Below, piece after piece: positions 8,293 to 17,025 of a stretch of 64,000 bases of DNA. How positions within the stretch are numbered: the first letter of the stretch is position 1; the number at the start of each line of letters is the position of its first letter. The position numbers and the translations under genes are program-made. The DNA lies in NCBI RefSeq assembly GCF_003951285.1, contig NZ_RXFQ01000006.1:186001-250000 (forward strand), written 5' to 3'. The stretch comes from Variovorax beijingensis. Its GTDB lineage: Bacteria; Pseudomonadota; Gammaproteobacteria; Burkholderiales; Burkholderiaceae_C. The notes under the pieces are model-generated. The model had not been told where the DNA came from, ran no database searches, and saw nothing but the letters and a program-made list of their open reading frames with translations.

Positions 8293-9140
8293 CCCTGCTG
8301 CAAAGTCCATTCTGGCGGCGCTTCTGCCGCAACAAGGGCGCCGTGCTCGGCATGGCCGTGCTGGTGCTGGTGGCGGTCGTCGCCCTCATCGGCCCGTGGG
8401 TCGCGACCAACGATCCGTGGAACATGGTCGAGCAGCCGTTCCTGCGGCCGTGGACCGAGCCCGGCTTCGCACTCGGCACCGACACGCTGGGCCGCGACAT
8501 CCTCTCGGGCGTGATCCACGGCGCGCGCATCTCGCTGCTGATCGGGCTGGTGTCGACCGTGGTCGCGCTGCTGATCGGCGTGACGCTCGGCGCCATTGCC
8601 GGCTACTTCGGCGGCTGGATCGACGCGGCGCTGATGCGCTTCACCGAGCTGTTCCAGGCGGTGCCGAGCTTTGCGCTCGCGATCGTGCTGGTGGCCATCT
8701 TCCAGCCCTCGGTCAATTCGATCGTGGTGGCCATTGCCATCGTTTCCTGGCCGCCGGTGGCGCGGCTGGTGCGCAGCGAGTTCCTCACGCTGCGCCAGCG
8801 CGACTTCGTGCAGGCCGCGCTGCTCGCGGGCCAGTCGACACCGCGCATCATCCTCACGCAGATACTGCCCAACGCCATGTCGCCCATCATCGTGATGGCC
8901 TCGCTCATGACGGCCACGGCCATCCTGCTGGAGTCGAGCCTGAGCTTCCTTGGCCTGGGCGACCCGAACCAGATGAGCTGGGGCTACATGGTGGGCGCCG
9001 CGCGCACGGTGCTGCGCCAGGCCTGGTGGATGGCGCTGTTCCCGGGCCTGGCCATCGTGCTGACCGTGCTTGCGCTCAACCTGGTGGGCGAAGGCCTCAG
9101 CGACGGGCTCAACACGCGGCTCGACGGGAGGGGCAAATGA
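8289..9140 (+). CDS. ABC transporter permease, DppC type
   Basis: This 283-residue second permease pairs with the DppB-like protein. It shows the DppC hallmark GTDTLGRDILSGVIHGARISL near residue 62 and the ATPase-contact loop RDFVQAALLAGQSTPRIIL near residue 173. The start ATGA overlaps the upstream stop by 4 bp, and the stop overlaps the ATPase start by 4 bp, so the three genes form one tightly coupled unit. Confidence 0.92.
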   Translation: MTLLQSPFWRRFCRNKGAVLGMAVLVLVAVVALIGPWVATNDPWNMVEQPFLRPWTEPGFALGTDTLGRDILSGVIHGARISLLIGLVSTVVALLIGVTLGAIAGYFGGWIDAALMRFTELFQAVPSFALAIVLVAIFQPSVNSIVVAIAIVSWPPVARLVRSEFLTLRQRDFVQAALLAGQSTPRIILTQILPNAMSPIIVMASLMTATAILLESSLSFLGLGDPNQMSWGYMVGAARTVLRQAWWMALFPGLAIVLTVLALNLVGEGLSDGLNTRLDGRGK

Positions 9141-10795
9141 GCGCCACCGTCACGCCCATGAAGCCGGTGCAGCCGGTGCTCGACGTCGTCAACCTGGGCA
9201 TCCGCCTGCCCAGGGGCGCGGACCGCGCGCTGGCCGTCGACGGCGCCACGCTGTCGGTGCTGCCGGGCCAGACGCTGTGCGTGGTCGGCGAATCGGGCTC
9301 GGGCAAGTCGATGATCGCCAATGCCGTGATGGGCCTGCTGCCGCGTCCGCACGTGGAGCCCGTGGCCGGGCAGATCCTGTTCGAGGGCCGCGACCTGCTG
9401 CAGCTCACCGAGCCGCAGATGCGCGAGCTGCGCGGACGGCGCATCGGCATGGTGTTCCAGGAGCCGATGACGGCGCTCAACCCCGTGATGCGCATCGGCG
9501 AGCAGATCGGCGAAGTCTTCGATGCGCACGGCAGCGTGCCCGCGGCCGAGAAGCGGCGGCGCATCCTGGCCGCGCTGGCCGACGTCGGCCTGCCCGACCC
9601 GGAACTGCTGATCGACGCCTATCCGTTCCGCCTTTCGGGCGGCCAGCGCCAGCGCGTGATGATCGCCTGCGCGCTGGTGCTCGAGCCCGTGCTCTTGATT
9701 GCCGACGAGCCGACCACCGCGCTCGACGTGACCACGCAGGCGCAGATCCTCGCGCTGATCCGCGAGCTGCAGCAGCGCCGCGGCACGGCGGTGCTGTTCA
9801 TCACGCACGACTTCGGCGTGGTGTCCGAGATTGCCGACCACGTGGTCGTGATGCAGACCGGCCAGGTGGTCGAGGCCGGGCCGGTGCGCCAGGTGCTCGA
9901 TGCGCCGCAGCACCCCTACACGCGCAAGCTCATCGCCGCCATTCCCACCGGCCATGCCGAGCGCGCCACGCCGACCGGCGAGGTCGCGCGCGTGCTGCAG
10001 GTGCAGGACCTGTGCAAGACCTACAGCTCGGGCAACGGCCTGTTCAAGCGCGGCCGCTCGGTGCAGGCCGCGAAGAACGTCAGCTTCGAGCTGCGCCGCG
10101 GCGAGACGCTGGGGCTGGTCGGCGAATCGGGCTCGGGCAAGTCGAGCGTGGGGCGCTGCCTGGTGGGGCTCTCGCCGTTCGACAGCGGCCGCATCCTCTT
10201 CAAGGGCCGCAGCCTGTCGCAGGGGCCGGCCTTCCGGCGCGAGGCCGCGGGCAGGATCCAGATGGTGTTCCAGGACCCGTACGCATCGCTGAACCCGCGC
10301 CACCGCGTGGGCGCGGCCATCGCGGGCGGGCCCATTGCGCAGGGCGTGGGCAAGGCCGAAGCCATGGCGCGTGCGCTCGAGCTGCTGAAGCTCGTGGGCC
10401 TGGGCGCCGACGCGGCCGAGCGCTATCCGCACGAGTTCTCGGGCGGGCAGCGCCAGCGCATCGGCATTGCCCGCGCGCTGGCCATGCAGCCCGAACTGCT
10501 GGTGGCCGACGAGCCGGTGTCGGCGCTCGACGTGTCGGTGCAGGCGCAGGTGCTCGAACTCTTCGCGCAGGTGCGCGAGCAGTTCCAGCTCGCGATGGTC
10601 TTCATCACGCACGACCTGCGCGTGGCCGGCCAGATGTGCGACCACATCGCGGTGATGCAGCGCGGCGAGGTCGTCGAATACGGCGAGACGCACAAGGTGC
10701 TCGGCGATCCGAAGCACGCCTACACGCGCAAGCTGATCGAGGCGGTGCCGCGGCTGGTGTCCGCCGCGTCGCCGGCCGAGGCGCTGGTCGCGTGA
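9137..10795 (+). CDS. Fused dual ABC ATPase (DppD-DppF type)
   Basis: This 552-residue cytosolic protein carries both ATPase subunits in one chain, like E. coli GsiA or YejF. The first half has Walker A GESGSGKS near residue 54, signature LSGGQRQRV near residue 167 and Walker [13 protein letters not shown]; the second half has GESGSGKSS near residue 328, [15 protein letters not shown] and [12 protein letters not shown]. Each half ends with the oligopeptide-transporter motif PY(T)RKLI. The start overlaps the DppC-type gene by 4 bp, and the next gene starts on the last base of its stop codon. Confidence 0.93.
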   Translation: MSATVTPMKPVQPVLDVVNLGIRLPRGADRALAVDGATLSVLPGQTLCVVGESGSGKSMIANAVMGLLPRPHVEPVAGQILFEGRDLLQLTEPQMRELRGRRIGMVFQEPMTALNPVMRIGEQIGEVFDAHGSVPAAEKRRRILAALADVGLPDPELLIDAYPFRLSGGQRQRVMIACALVLEPVLLIADEPTTALDVTTQAQILALIRELQQRRGTAVLFITHDFGVVSEIADHVVVMQTGQVVEAGPVRQVLDAPQHPYTRKLIAAIPTGHAERATPTGEVARVLQVQDLCKTYSSGNGLFKRGRSVQAAKNVSFELRRGETLGLVGESGSGKSSVGRCLVGLSPFDSGRILFKGRSLSQGPAFRREAAGRIQMVFQDPYASLNPRHRVGAAIAGGPIAQGVGKAEAMARALELLKLVGLGADAAERYPHEFSGGQRQRIGIARALAMQPELLVADEPVSALDVSVQAQVLELFAQVREQFQLAMVFITHDLRVAGQMCDHIAVMQRGEVVEYGETHKVLGDPKHAYTRKLIEAVPRLVSAASPAEALVA

Positions 10796-11751
10796 TGGCG
10801 CCGAAGGACGACGTGCCCTGCGTGGCGATCCTGAGCGAGGTGCTGGACATGGAGTACCTCGCCGCGGCCTTCCGCGAGGCCCATCCGGGCATCGACCTGC
10901 GCCTGGGCGCGGAGCTCGGCGCACTGGACGAGATCGATGCGGCCGTCTGCTGGTTTCCGCCGCATGGCCTGCTCGCGCAGATGCCGAAGCTGCGGCTCGT
11001 GCAGTCGCTGGCCGCGGGCATCGAGCACATCACGGCCGATGCGCAGCTGCCGCGCCATCTGCCGCTGTGCCGCATCGTCGACACCGGCATGGCGGCCGGC
11101 ATGACGGCCTATGTCTGCTGGGCCGTGGTCCAGCAGCACCGCGGCATGCGGGCCTACGTCGCGAGTTCCGCGGTCCGCCGGTGGGAGGAGCAGCCGATCG
11201 TGTCGCCGCGCCACCATCGCGTGGGCATTGCGGGCCTGGGCACGCTGGGCATGGCCTGCGCCGAGGCGCTGGCCGCCATCGGCTACCCCGTGCGCGGCTG
11301 GAGCCGCAGCGCGAAAGAATCCCTGCCGTCCGGCGTCGCCGGGTTCCACGGTGCGGCGCAGCTCGACGAATTTCTCTCGGGGTGCGACACGCTGGTGTGC
11401 CTGCTGCCGCTCACCGCCGAGACGCACGGCTTTCTCGATGCCGCGCTGTTCGCAAAGCTGCCGCGCGGCGCGCACCTGATCAACGTCGGCCGCGGCGACC
11501 ATCTGGTCGAGGCCGACCTGCAGCCGGCGCTCGATGCGGGCCAGCTCTCGGCGGCCACGCTCGATGCGTTCTCGCAGGAGCCGCTGCCGCCGGACCATCC
11601 GTTCTGGGGCGACCCGCGCATCCTCGTCACGCCGCACATCGCCACGCGCACCGACAGCCTCGTGATCGCGCGCCAGACGCTCGACAACCTCACGTCGGTG
11701 CGGCAGGGCCGCCGCCCCGCCAACCAGGTCGACCTGGCGCGCGGCTATTGA
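10795..11751 (+). CDS. ghrA: D-2-hydroxyacid dehydrogenase, glyoxylate/hydroxypyruvate reductase A type
   Basis: This 318-residue NAD(P)H-dependent reductase converts glyoxylate, hydroxypyruvate or other 2-oxoacids to D-2-hydroxyacids. The Rossmann motif GIAGLGTLG lies near residue 144, the substrate arginine in NVGRGDHLVEADL near residue 233, and the catalytic Glu and His in SQEPLPPDHPF and VTPHIATRT. The length and the unusual short N-terminal domain match GhrA. The ATG shares its A with the stop of the ATPase gene, so it belongs to the transporter operon and may handle an oxoacid made from the imported substrate. Confidence 0.85.
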   Translation: MAPKDDVPCVAILSEVLDMEYLAAAFREAHPGIDLRLGAELGALDEIDAAVCWFPPHGLLAQMPKLRLVQSLAAGIEHITADAQLPRHLPLCRIVDTGMAAGMTAYVCWAVVQQHRGMRAYVASSAVRRWEEQPIVSPRHHRVGIAGLGTLGMACAEALAAIGYPVRGWSRSAKESLPSGVAGFHGAAQLDEFLSGCDTLVCLLPLTAETHGFLDAALFAKLPRGAHLINVGRGDHLVEADLQPALDAGQLSAATLDAFSQEPLPPDHPFWGDPRILVTPHIATRTDSLVIARQTLDNLTSVRQGRRPANQVDLARGY

Positions 11752-11781
11752 TTGAACTCCCTACACAACGGAACCGCCTTC

Positions 11782-13152
11782 ATGAACGCCAGCACGCACG
11801 CAGAGAACGCCGCCAACGACATCGCCGCGCACCTGCACCCCTTCACCAACCTTGCGACCCATCCGCAGCTCGGCCCGCTGGTGATCCAGCGCGGCGACGG
11901 CATCTTCGTGGAGGACGACCAGGGCCGCCGCTATCTCGAGGCGATGTCGGGCCTGTGGTGCGCGTCGCTCGGCTTCAGCAACGCACGCCTGGCCAAGGCC
12001 GGCAGCGAGGCGCTGCACGGGCTGCCGTACTACCACACGTTCAACGGCCGCTCCAACCCGGCCGCCATCGCGCTGGCCGAAAAGCTGCTCGCGCTGGCGC
12101 CGGTGCCGATGTCCAAGGTGTTCTTCGCCAACTCGGGTTCGGAGGCCAACGACTCCGCGGTCAAGCTGGTCTGGTACTACCACAACGCCATCGGCAAGCC
12201 CGAAAAGAAAAAGATCATCGCGCGCCGCAATGCGTACCACGGCGTCACCGTCGCGGCCGCGAGCCTGAGCGGCCTCGTGCCGAACCATCGCGACTTCGAT
12301 CTGCCGATCGACCGCATCCTGCACGTCGACTGCCCGCACCATTTCCGCTACGCCGAAGCCGGCGAGAGCGAGGAAGACTTCGCGACGCGGCTGGCCGCCG
12401 CGCTCGAGCAGCGCATCCTCGACGAAGGCCCCGGGACGGTCGGTGCCTTCATCGCCGAACCCGTGATGGGCGCGGGCGGCGTGCTGGTGCCGCCGGCCAC
12501 CTACTTCGACAAGGTGCAGAAGGTGCTGGCGAAGTACGAGGTGCTGCTCATTGCCGACGAAGTGATCTGCGGCTTCGGCCGCACCGGCCAGATGTTCGGC
12601 TCGGCCACCTTCGGCCTCAGGCCCGACATCCTGACCGCGGCCAAGGCGCTGTCCTCGGGCTACGTGCCGATCTCGGCCGTGATGGTCAGCGAGAAGGTGC
12701 ATGCGGCCGTGGCCGCCAACAGCGGCAAGATCGGCACCTTCGGCCACGGCTTCACCTACTCGGGCCATCCGGTGGCCTGCGCCATCGCGCTGGAGACGCT
12801 CAAGGTCTACGAGGACGAGAACATCCTCGCGCACGTGCAGTCGCTCGTGCCGCAATTCCAGCAAGGGCTGCAGGCCCACGCCGCGCGCAGGTACGTCGGC
12901 GAGGTGCGCGGCGTGGGGCTCATCGGCGCCATCGAGCTGTATGCCGACCCCGCCAGGCGCACGCCCTTCGATCCCGCGCAGAAGGCCGGCGCCCGCCTCG
13001 CCGAGCTCGCGCTGGCGCAGGGGCTCATCGTGCGCGCGATGGGCGATTCGATCGCCTTCTGCCCGCCGCTCATCATCACGGCCGAACAGGTCGACGACAT
13101 GTTCGCGCGCTTCGGCCGTGCCATGGCGATCTTCGAAGAAAGCTTCGCGTGA
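11782..13152 (+). CDS. Class III (omega) aminotransferase, polyamine/beta-alanine:pyruvate type
   Basis: This 456-residue PLP enzyme moves an amino group from a terminal amine to pyruvate or 2-oxoglutarate. The PLP phosphate site reads NSGSEANDSAVKL near residue 118, the ring-contact aspartate lies in LIADEVICGFGRTG, and the Schiff-base lysine is K288 in TAAKALSSGY. The opening region with LEAMSGLWCASLGF resembles SpuC-type putrescine/spermidine transaminases and omega-amino-acid transaminases. The ATG at 11782 is preferred to an in-frame TTG at 11752. It directly precedes a deacetylase-fold gene, consistent with acting on freed amines. Confidence 0.85.
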   Translation: MNASTHAENAANDIAAHLHPFTNLATHPQLGPLVIQRGDGIFVEDDQGRRYLEAMSGLWCASLGFSNARLAKAGSEALHGLPYYHTFNGRSNPAAIALAEKLLALAPVPMSKVFFANSGSEANDSAVKLVWYYHNAIGKPEKKKIIARRNAYHGVTVAAASLSGLVPNHRDFDLPIDRILHVDCPHHFRYAEAGESEEDFATRLAAALEQRILDEGPGTVGAFIAEPVMGAGGVLVPPATYFDKVQKVLAKYEVLLIADEVICGFGRTGQMFGSATFGLRPDILTAAKALSSGYVPISAVMVSEKVHAAVAANSGKIGTFGHGFTYSGHPVACAIALETLKVYEDENILAHVQSLVPQFQQGLQAHAARRYVGEVRGVGLIGAIELYADPARRTPFDPAQKAGARLAELALAQGLIVRAMGDSIAFCPPLIITAEQVDDMFARFGRAMAIFEESFA

Positions 13153-14207
13153 AGGCCTTCTTCACCGACGAGCAGCTGCTGCACGACCCGCAGCAGTTCA
13201 TGCGGCTGGGCCGCATCTGCAAGCCGACCGACCTGCCGAGCCGCGCGCATGCGCTGCGCGATGCGCTGGCCCTGCGCGGCATTGCGCTGGCCGAGCCGCG
13301 CGACTACGGCCGCGCGCCGCTCGAAGCCGTGCACAGCGCCGACTACCTCGACTACCTGGAAACCGCCTACGCGCTGTGGCGCGAGCTCGAGGTGCCCGGC
13401 GTGGAGCCCGGCATCGAGGTGCTGCCGAATCTTTCGCCCTACGACAACGGCACGCCGGGCGTGGCACGCGCGCCGTGTCCGTCGCCTTCGCTGGTGGCAC
13501 GCACGGGCTACTACATCAGCGACCTCTCGTGCCCGCTCGGCCCGCACACCTGGCGCTCGATATTGCGCTCGGCCCACACCGCGGTGGCTGCGGCCGATGC
13601 GGTGCTGGAAAGCGGCGACGCGGCCTATGCGCTGTGCCGCCCCTCGGGCCACCACGCGCACCGCGACCGCGCGGGCGGCTTCTGCTACATCAACAACAGC
13701 GCCATCGCGGCGCAGCGCCTGTGCGAGCGGCACGGCCGCGTGGCGGTGTTCGACGTCGATGCGCACCACGGCGACGGCACGCAGAACATCTTCTATGCGC
13801 GCGGCGACGTGCTGACCGTGTCGACGCATGCCGATCCCTCGGGCTACTACCCGTTCTACACCGGCTACGCGCACGAGCGCGGCGTGGGCGCGGGCGAAGG
13901 CTTCAACCTGAACCTGCCGCTCGCGCACGGCGCGGACAACGCGGTGTTCCTCAAGGCGGTGGACCAGGGCGCGGCCGCGCTGCGCGAATTCGCGCCCAAG
14001 GCACTGGTGCTCGCGCTCGGCTTCGACAGCTACAAGGACGACCCCATCAGCGTGCTGAAACTCGACCTCGACGCCTACCGCCACATCGGCGAGCGCGTCG
14101 GCGCGCTGAAGCTGCCCACGGTGGTCGTGCAGGAGGGCGGCTACATGGTGGAGGCCATCGGCCCCGCGCTCGACAATTTCCTGCGGGGCTTCCAGGCCGC
14201 GCGATGA
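13149..14207 (+). CDS. Histone-deacetylase-superfamily amidohydrolase (acetylpolyamine amidohydrolase type), paralogue 1
   Basis: This 352-residue zinc enzyme belongs to the arginase/deacetylase fold. The tandem active-site histidines are in CRPSGHHAHRDRAGG near residue 170; zinc ligands are D204 and H206 in VFDVDAHHGDGTQ and D293 in LGFDSYKDDP; the catalytic tyrosine is in QEGGY. Bacterial members with this layout deacetylate acetylated polyamines or other N-acetyl amines, freeing the amine and acetate. The GTG start overlaps the aminotransferase stop by 4 bp, and its own stop overlaps the DMT permease start. A diverged paralogue lies at 15924. Confidence 0.87.
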   Translation: MKAFFTDEQLLHDPQQFMRLGRICKPTDLPSRAHALRDALALRGIALAEPRDYGRAPLEAVHSADYLDYLETAYALWRELEVPGVEPGIEVLPNLSPYDNGTPGVARAPCPSPSLVARTGYYISDLSCPLGPHTWRSILRSAHTAVAAADAVLESGDAAYALCRPSGHHAHRDRAGGFCYINNSAIAAQRLCERHGRVAVFDVDAHHGDGTQNIFYARGDVLTVSTHADPSGYYPFYTGYAHERGVGAGEGFNLNLPLAHGADNAVFLKAVDQGAAALREFAPKALVLALGFDSYKDDPISVLKLDLDAYRHIGERVGALKLPTVVVQEGGYMVEAIGPALDNFLRGFQAAR

Positions 14208-15130
14208 GCACCGCCGCCACGGCCCTCGCACTGCGTCCGGCGGGCTCCAGGCGCGCCGGCGTGGCGCTGTTCTTCTGCGCGCTGGTGGCCTTTGCCTCCT
14301 ACGACGCGTTCTGCAAGTACATGCTGCAGTTCTACCCGGCGCCCTTCGTCAACGTGATGCGCTATGTCGCGGTGAGCGGCATTGCCTTCGCGATGCTGCT
14401 GCGCCATGGCGACCTGCGCATGTGGCGCACGCCGCAGAAGCCCTTGCTGCTGCTGCGCGGGCTGATGCTCGCGACGGTCGCCACCTGCTTCATGACGGCG
14501 CTCATCTGGATGCCGCTGGCCGAAGCCACGGCCATCTACTTCACCGCGCCGCTGCTGATGGTGGCGCTGTCGCCGTGGCTGCTCGGCGAGCAGGTGCGGC
14601 GCAGCCGCTGGGTGGCCGTGACGGTCGGCTTCGGCGGCATGCTGCTGATCGTGCGGCCGGGCGCCGACCTGCCGCTGCTCGGCACGGTGCTGATGGCGGT
14701 GGCGGCCGTCTGCTATGCGATCTTCCAGCTGCTCACGCGGCGGCTCGCGGGCCTGGTCGCGGGGCCGGTGCAGTACGCCTGGACCGCGCTGGCCTGCTTC
14801 GTCGTCACGCTGCTGCCCGCGCCCTTCTTCCTGCCCGCCCAGCCGCCGCCCTGGGGCGACGTGGCGCTGCTGCTGGCGGGCGGCGCCTGCAGCGCGGCGG
14901 CGCAGTGGCTGCTGCTGGCCGCCTTCGAGCGTGTCGAGGCCTCGACGCTGGCGCCGCTCAACTACTTCCAGCTGCTGCTGGCCGTGGCCTTCAGCACCTT
15001 CTGGTTCCGCCGGCCGCCCGACGCGATCGCGATGGCCGGCATCGCGCTGATCATGGCGGCGGGCATCTACCTGGCGCGCGCGGGGCGGGGCCTGAAGACC
15101 GCACCGGCCGCGCCGGATGCCATCCGGTGA
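14204..15130 (+). CDS. DMT-superfamily (EamA) transporter
   Basis: This 308-residue inner-membrane protein has two five-helix EamA repeats, beginning near residues 17 and 160 (for example ASYDAFCKYMLQFYPAPFVN in the first). EamA proteins usually export amino acids or other metabolites, though a few import. Its start overlaps the deacetylase stop by 4 bp (ATGA), so it is cotranslated with that enzyme and may move the amine substrate or product. The direction of transport cannot be read from sequence. Confidence 0.85.
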   Translation: MSTAATALALRPAGSRRAGVALFFCALVAFASYDAFCKYMLQFYPAPFVNVMRYVAVSGIAFAMLLRHGDLRMWRTPQKPLLLLRGLMLATVATCFMTALIWMPLAEATAIYFTAPLLMVALSPWLLGEQVRRSRWVAVTVGFGGMLLIVRPGADLPLLGTVLMAVAAVCYAIFQLLTRRLAGLVAGPVQYAWTALACFVVTLLPAPFFLPAQPPPWGDVALLLAGGACSAAAQWLLLAAFERVEASTLAPLNYFQLLLAVAFSTFWFRRPPDAIAMAGIALIMAAGIYLARAGRGLKTAPAAPDAIR

Positions 15131-15170
15131 AGAATCGCCCCTGGCGCACACCAATGACGAGACAAGCAAC

Positions 15171-15905
15171 ATGGCAACTTCCACAATTTCTCCTCCTCCT
15201 GCTGCTGCCGACGCGGCCCTGTTCGAATCGGTCGAGTCGACCGACCTCGTCGGCCTGGTCGAGGCCCAGCTGACGCGCGCCATCGTCGAAGGCCGCCTGG
15301 CACCCGGCAGCCGCATCGTCGAAGCCGACATCGCGCGCCGCATGGGCGTGAGCCGCGCGCCGGTGCGCGAGGCGGCGCGGCGGCTCGAGCGCCAGGGCGT
15401 GCTGGTCGCCAAGCCGCGCCACGGCTTCGCGGTGCGGACCATCAGCGTGCAGGAGATCGACGATCTGTTCGAAGTGCGCCTGAGCCTGGAGCTCACCTCC
15501 ATCGAGCTGGCCTGCCGCAAGGCCGACGACGCGGGCATCGCGCGCGTGCAGGCGCTGGTCGAGGCCATGGTGCGCGAGGCCAACACGCAGCCGCAGCACC
15601 ACCGCATCGCCAACGACCTGGCGCTGCACACGCTGATCTGCGAGCTCTCGGGCAACGCGCACCTGCACCGCATCTTCATGAACACGCAGACCGAGATGCA
15701 GATGATCATCGCGCTGATCGACGCGGTCTACCACGACCCCACCGCGATGGCCGCGACCCACCGCCCCATCGTCGACGCCCTGGTGCGCCGCGACCCCGAG
15801 GCCGCCAAGGCCGCGATGCGCGTGCACCTGGAAGACGCCTGGCAGCACGTGCGTGCACTGTTCGTGAAGCAGCACGGCGCCGCACCCCTTCCCGCCAATG
15901 CCTGA
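15171..15905 (+). CDS. FadR/GntR-family transcriptional regulator (FCD) of the amine cluster
   Basis: This 244-residue regulator has a winged helix at about residues 25-90 (MGVSRAPVREAARRLERQGVL) and a helical FCD effector domain with the expected histidines (ALHTLICELSGNAHLHRIF). An in-frame ATG at 15117 lies inside the upstream gene; the ATG at 15171 is preferred. It sits between the two deacetylase-type genes, so it is the best candidate to sense their substrate or product and to bind the palindrome at 4738-4749. Confidence 0.85.
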   Translation: MATSTISPPPAAADAALFESVESTDLVGLVEAQLTRAIVEGRLAPGSRIVEADIARRMGVSRAPVREAARRLERQGVLVAKPRHGFAVRTISVQEIDDLFEVRLSLELTSIELACRKADDAGIARVQALVEAMVREANTQPQHHRIANDLALHTLICELSGNAHLHRIFMNTQTEMQMIIALIDAVYHDPTAMAATHRPIVDALVRRDPEAAKAAMRVHLEDAWQHVRALFVKQHGAAPLPANA

Positions 15906-15923
15906 GACTGGAGAAACACACCG

Positions 15924-16952
15924 ATGAAAGTCGTCTACAGCGACACGCACAAGGACCACGATCCGCAGCTCTTCATGGTGCGCGGCAAGCTCAAGCGCAG
16001 CAACGAGCAGCCCGAGCGCGCGTTCCGCCTGCTCGAGGCGGTGCAGCGGGAGGGCCACGAGATCGTCGCCACGCGCGACTTCGGCGCCGGCCCGCGCGCC
16101 GCCATCCACACGCCCGAGTACCTGCGATTTCTAGCAAACGCCTACGCGCGCTGGCAGCTGCTGGACGACCCCTCCGAAGAGGTGATGCCCAACATCCATC
16201 CCTTCCCGGGCCAGCCCTGCACCTACCCCGACAGCGTGGTCGGCCAGGCCGGCTTCCACATGGGCGACAACGCCTGCTCGATCGGCGCGCGCACCTGGGA
16301 GGCCGCCATCGCCTCGGCGAACATGGCGACGCATGCGGCGCAGCTGGTGCTCGATGGCGAGCGCGCGGCCTATGCGCTGTGCCGCCCGCCCGGCCACCAC
16401 GCGTACGCCGACCGCGCCAACGGCTTCTGCTACCTCAACAACGTGGCGATTGCCGCGCAGCACTTGCGCGGCGTGCACGACCGCGTGGCCATCCTCGACA
16501 TCGACGTGCACCACGGCAACGGAACCCAGGGCATCTTCTACCGCCGCGCCGACGTGCTGACCATCTCGCTGCACGGCGATCCGCGCAACTTCACGCCCTT
16601 CTTCATCGGCCATGCGCACGAGCGCGGCGAAGGCGAAGGCCTCGGCTACAACATCAACAAGCCGCTCGCGCTGGGCACCGACATCGACGGCTACCTGCCC
16701 GCGCTGCGCGACGCCTGCGACAGCATCCGCGCCTATGCGCCCGGCGCGCTGGTGGTGGCGCTGGGGCTCGATGCGCACGAGCGCGATCCCTACAAGGGCA
16801 TGAAGATCCAGACCGCCGGCTTCGCCGTGCTGCTGGCCGAGATCGCGCGCCTGGGGCTGCCCACGGTGCTGGTGCAGGAAGGCGGCTACCTTTCCGACGA
16901 CCTGGGTCCGAACATCGCGAGCGCGCTGCGCGGATTCGAGAGCGCGGCATGA
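15924..16952 (+). CDS. Histone-deacetylase-superfamily amidohydrolase, paralogue 2
   Basis: This 342-residue zinc amidohydrolase keeps all catalytic parts: the histidine pair in CRPPGHHAYADRANG, zinc ligands D194 and H196 in ILDIDVHHGNGTQ and D283 in LGLDAHERDP, and the tyrosine in QEGGY. Its opening MKVVYSDTHKDHDP and the loop around residue 60 match bacterial acetylpolyamine amidohydrolases well. It differs from paralogue 1 in the rim residues after the third zinc ligand (HERDPYKGMKI against YKDDPISVLKL), suggesting a different acyl-amine substrate. It follows the GntR gene by 18 bp. Confidence 0.88.
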   Translation: MKVVYSDTHKDHDPQLFMVRGKLKRSNEQPERAFRLLEAVQREGHEIVATRDFGAGPRAAIHTPEYLRFLANAYARWQLLDDPSEEVMPNIHPFPGQPCTYPDSVVGQAGFHMGDNACSIGARTWEAAIASANMATHAAQLVLDGERAAYALCRPPGHHAYADRANGFCYLNNVAIAAQHLRGVHDRVAILDIDVHHGNGTQGIFYRRADVLTISLHGDPRNFTPFFIGHAHERGEGEGLGYNINKPLALGTDIDGYLPALRDACDSIRAYAPGALVVALGLDAHERDPYKGMKIQTAGFAVLLAEIARLGLPTVLVQEGGYLSDDLGPNIASALRGFESAA

Positions 16953-16960
16953 GCGCAGCA

Positions 16961-17025
16961 CCGGGCCGCCCCAAGCAAGCTCGCTCCCGCTCGGCGGGAA
17001 GGCGCGCAGCGCCAAGGGTGCACTC
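16961..17025. repeat. Dispersed GC-rich intergenic repeat
   Basis: This 65-bp spacer begins with GGGCCGCCCCAAG and ends with GCGCCAAGGGTGC. The 13-bp head recurs in the spacer at 36855-36934 (GGGCCGCCCCAAG) and the tail near 54703-54716. It contains a small CCCGC/GCGGG hairpin. I recognise it as a short repeat type scattered between genes in Comamonadaceae genomes; its copy number would need a genome search. Confidence 0.55.

Noticed and set aside
13149-16952. Reading the deacetylase-fold genes as histone or chromatin enzymes
   Set aside because: Their length, neighbours and loops fit bacterial acetylpolyamine-type amidohydrolases in a catabolic operon; a link with the SET/SWIB genes 25 kb away has no support.
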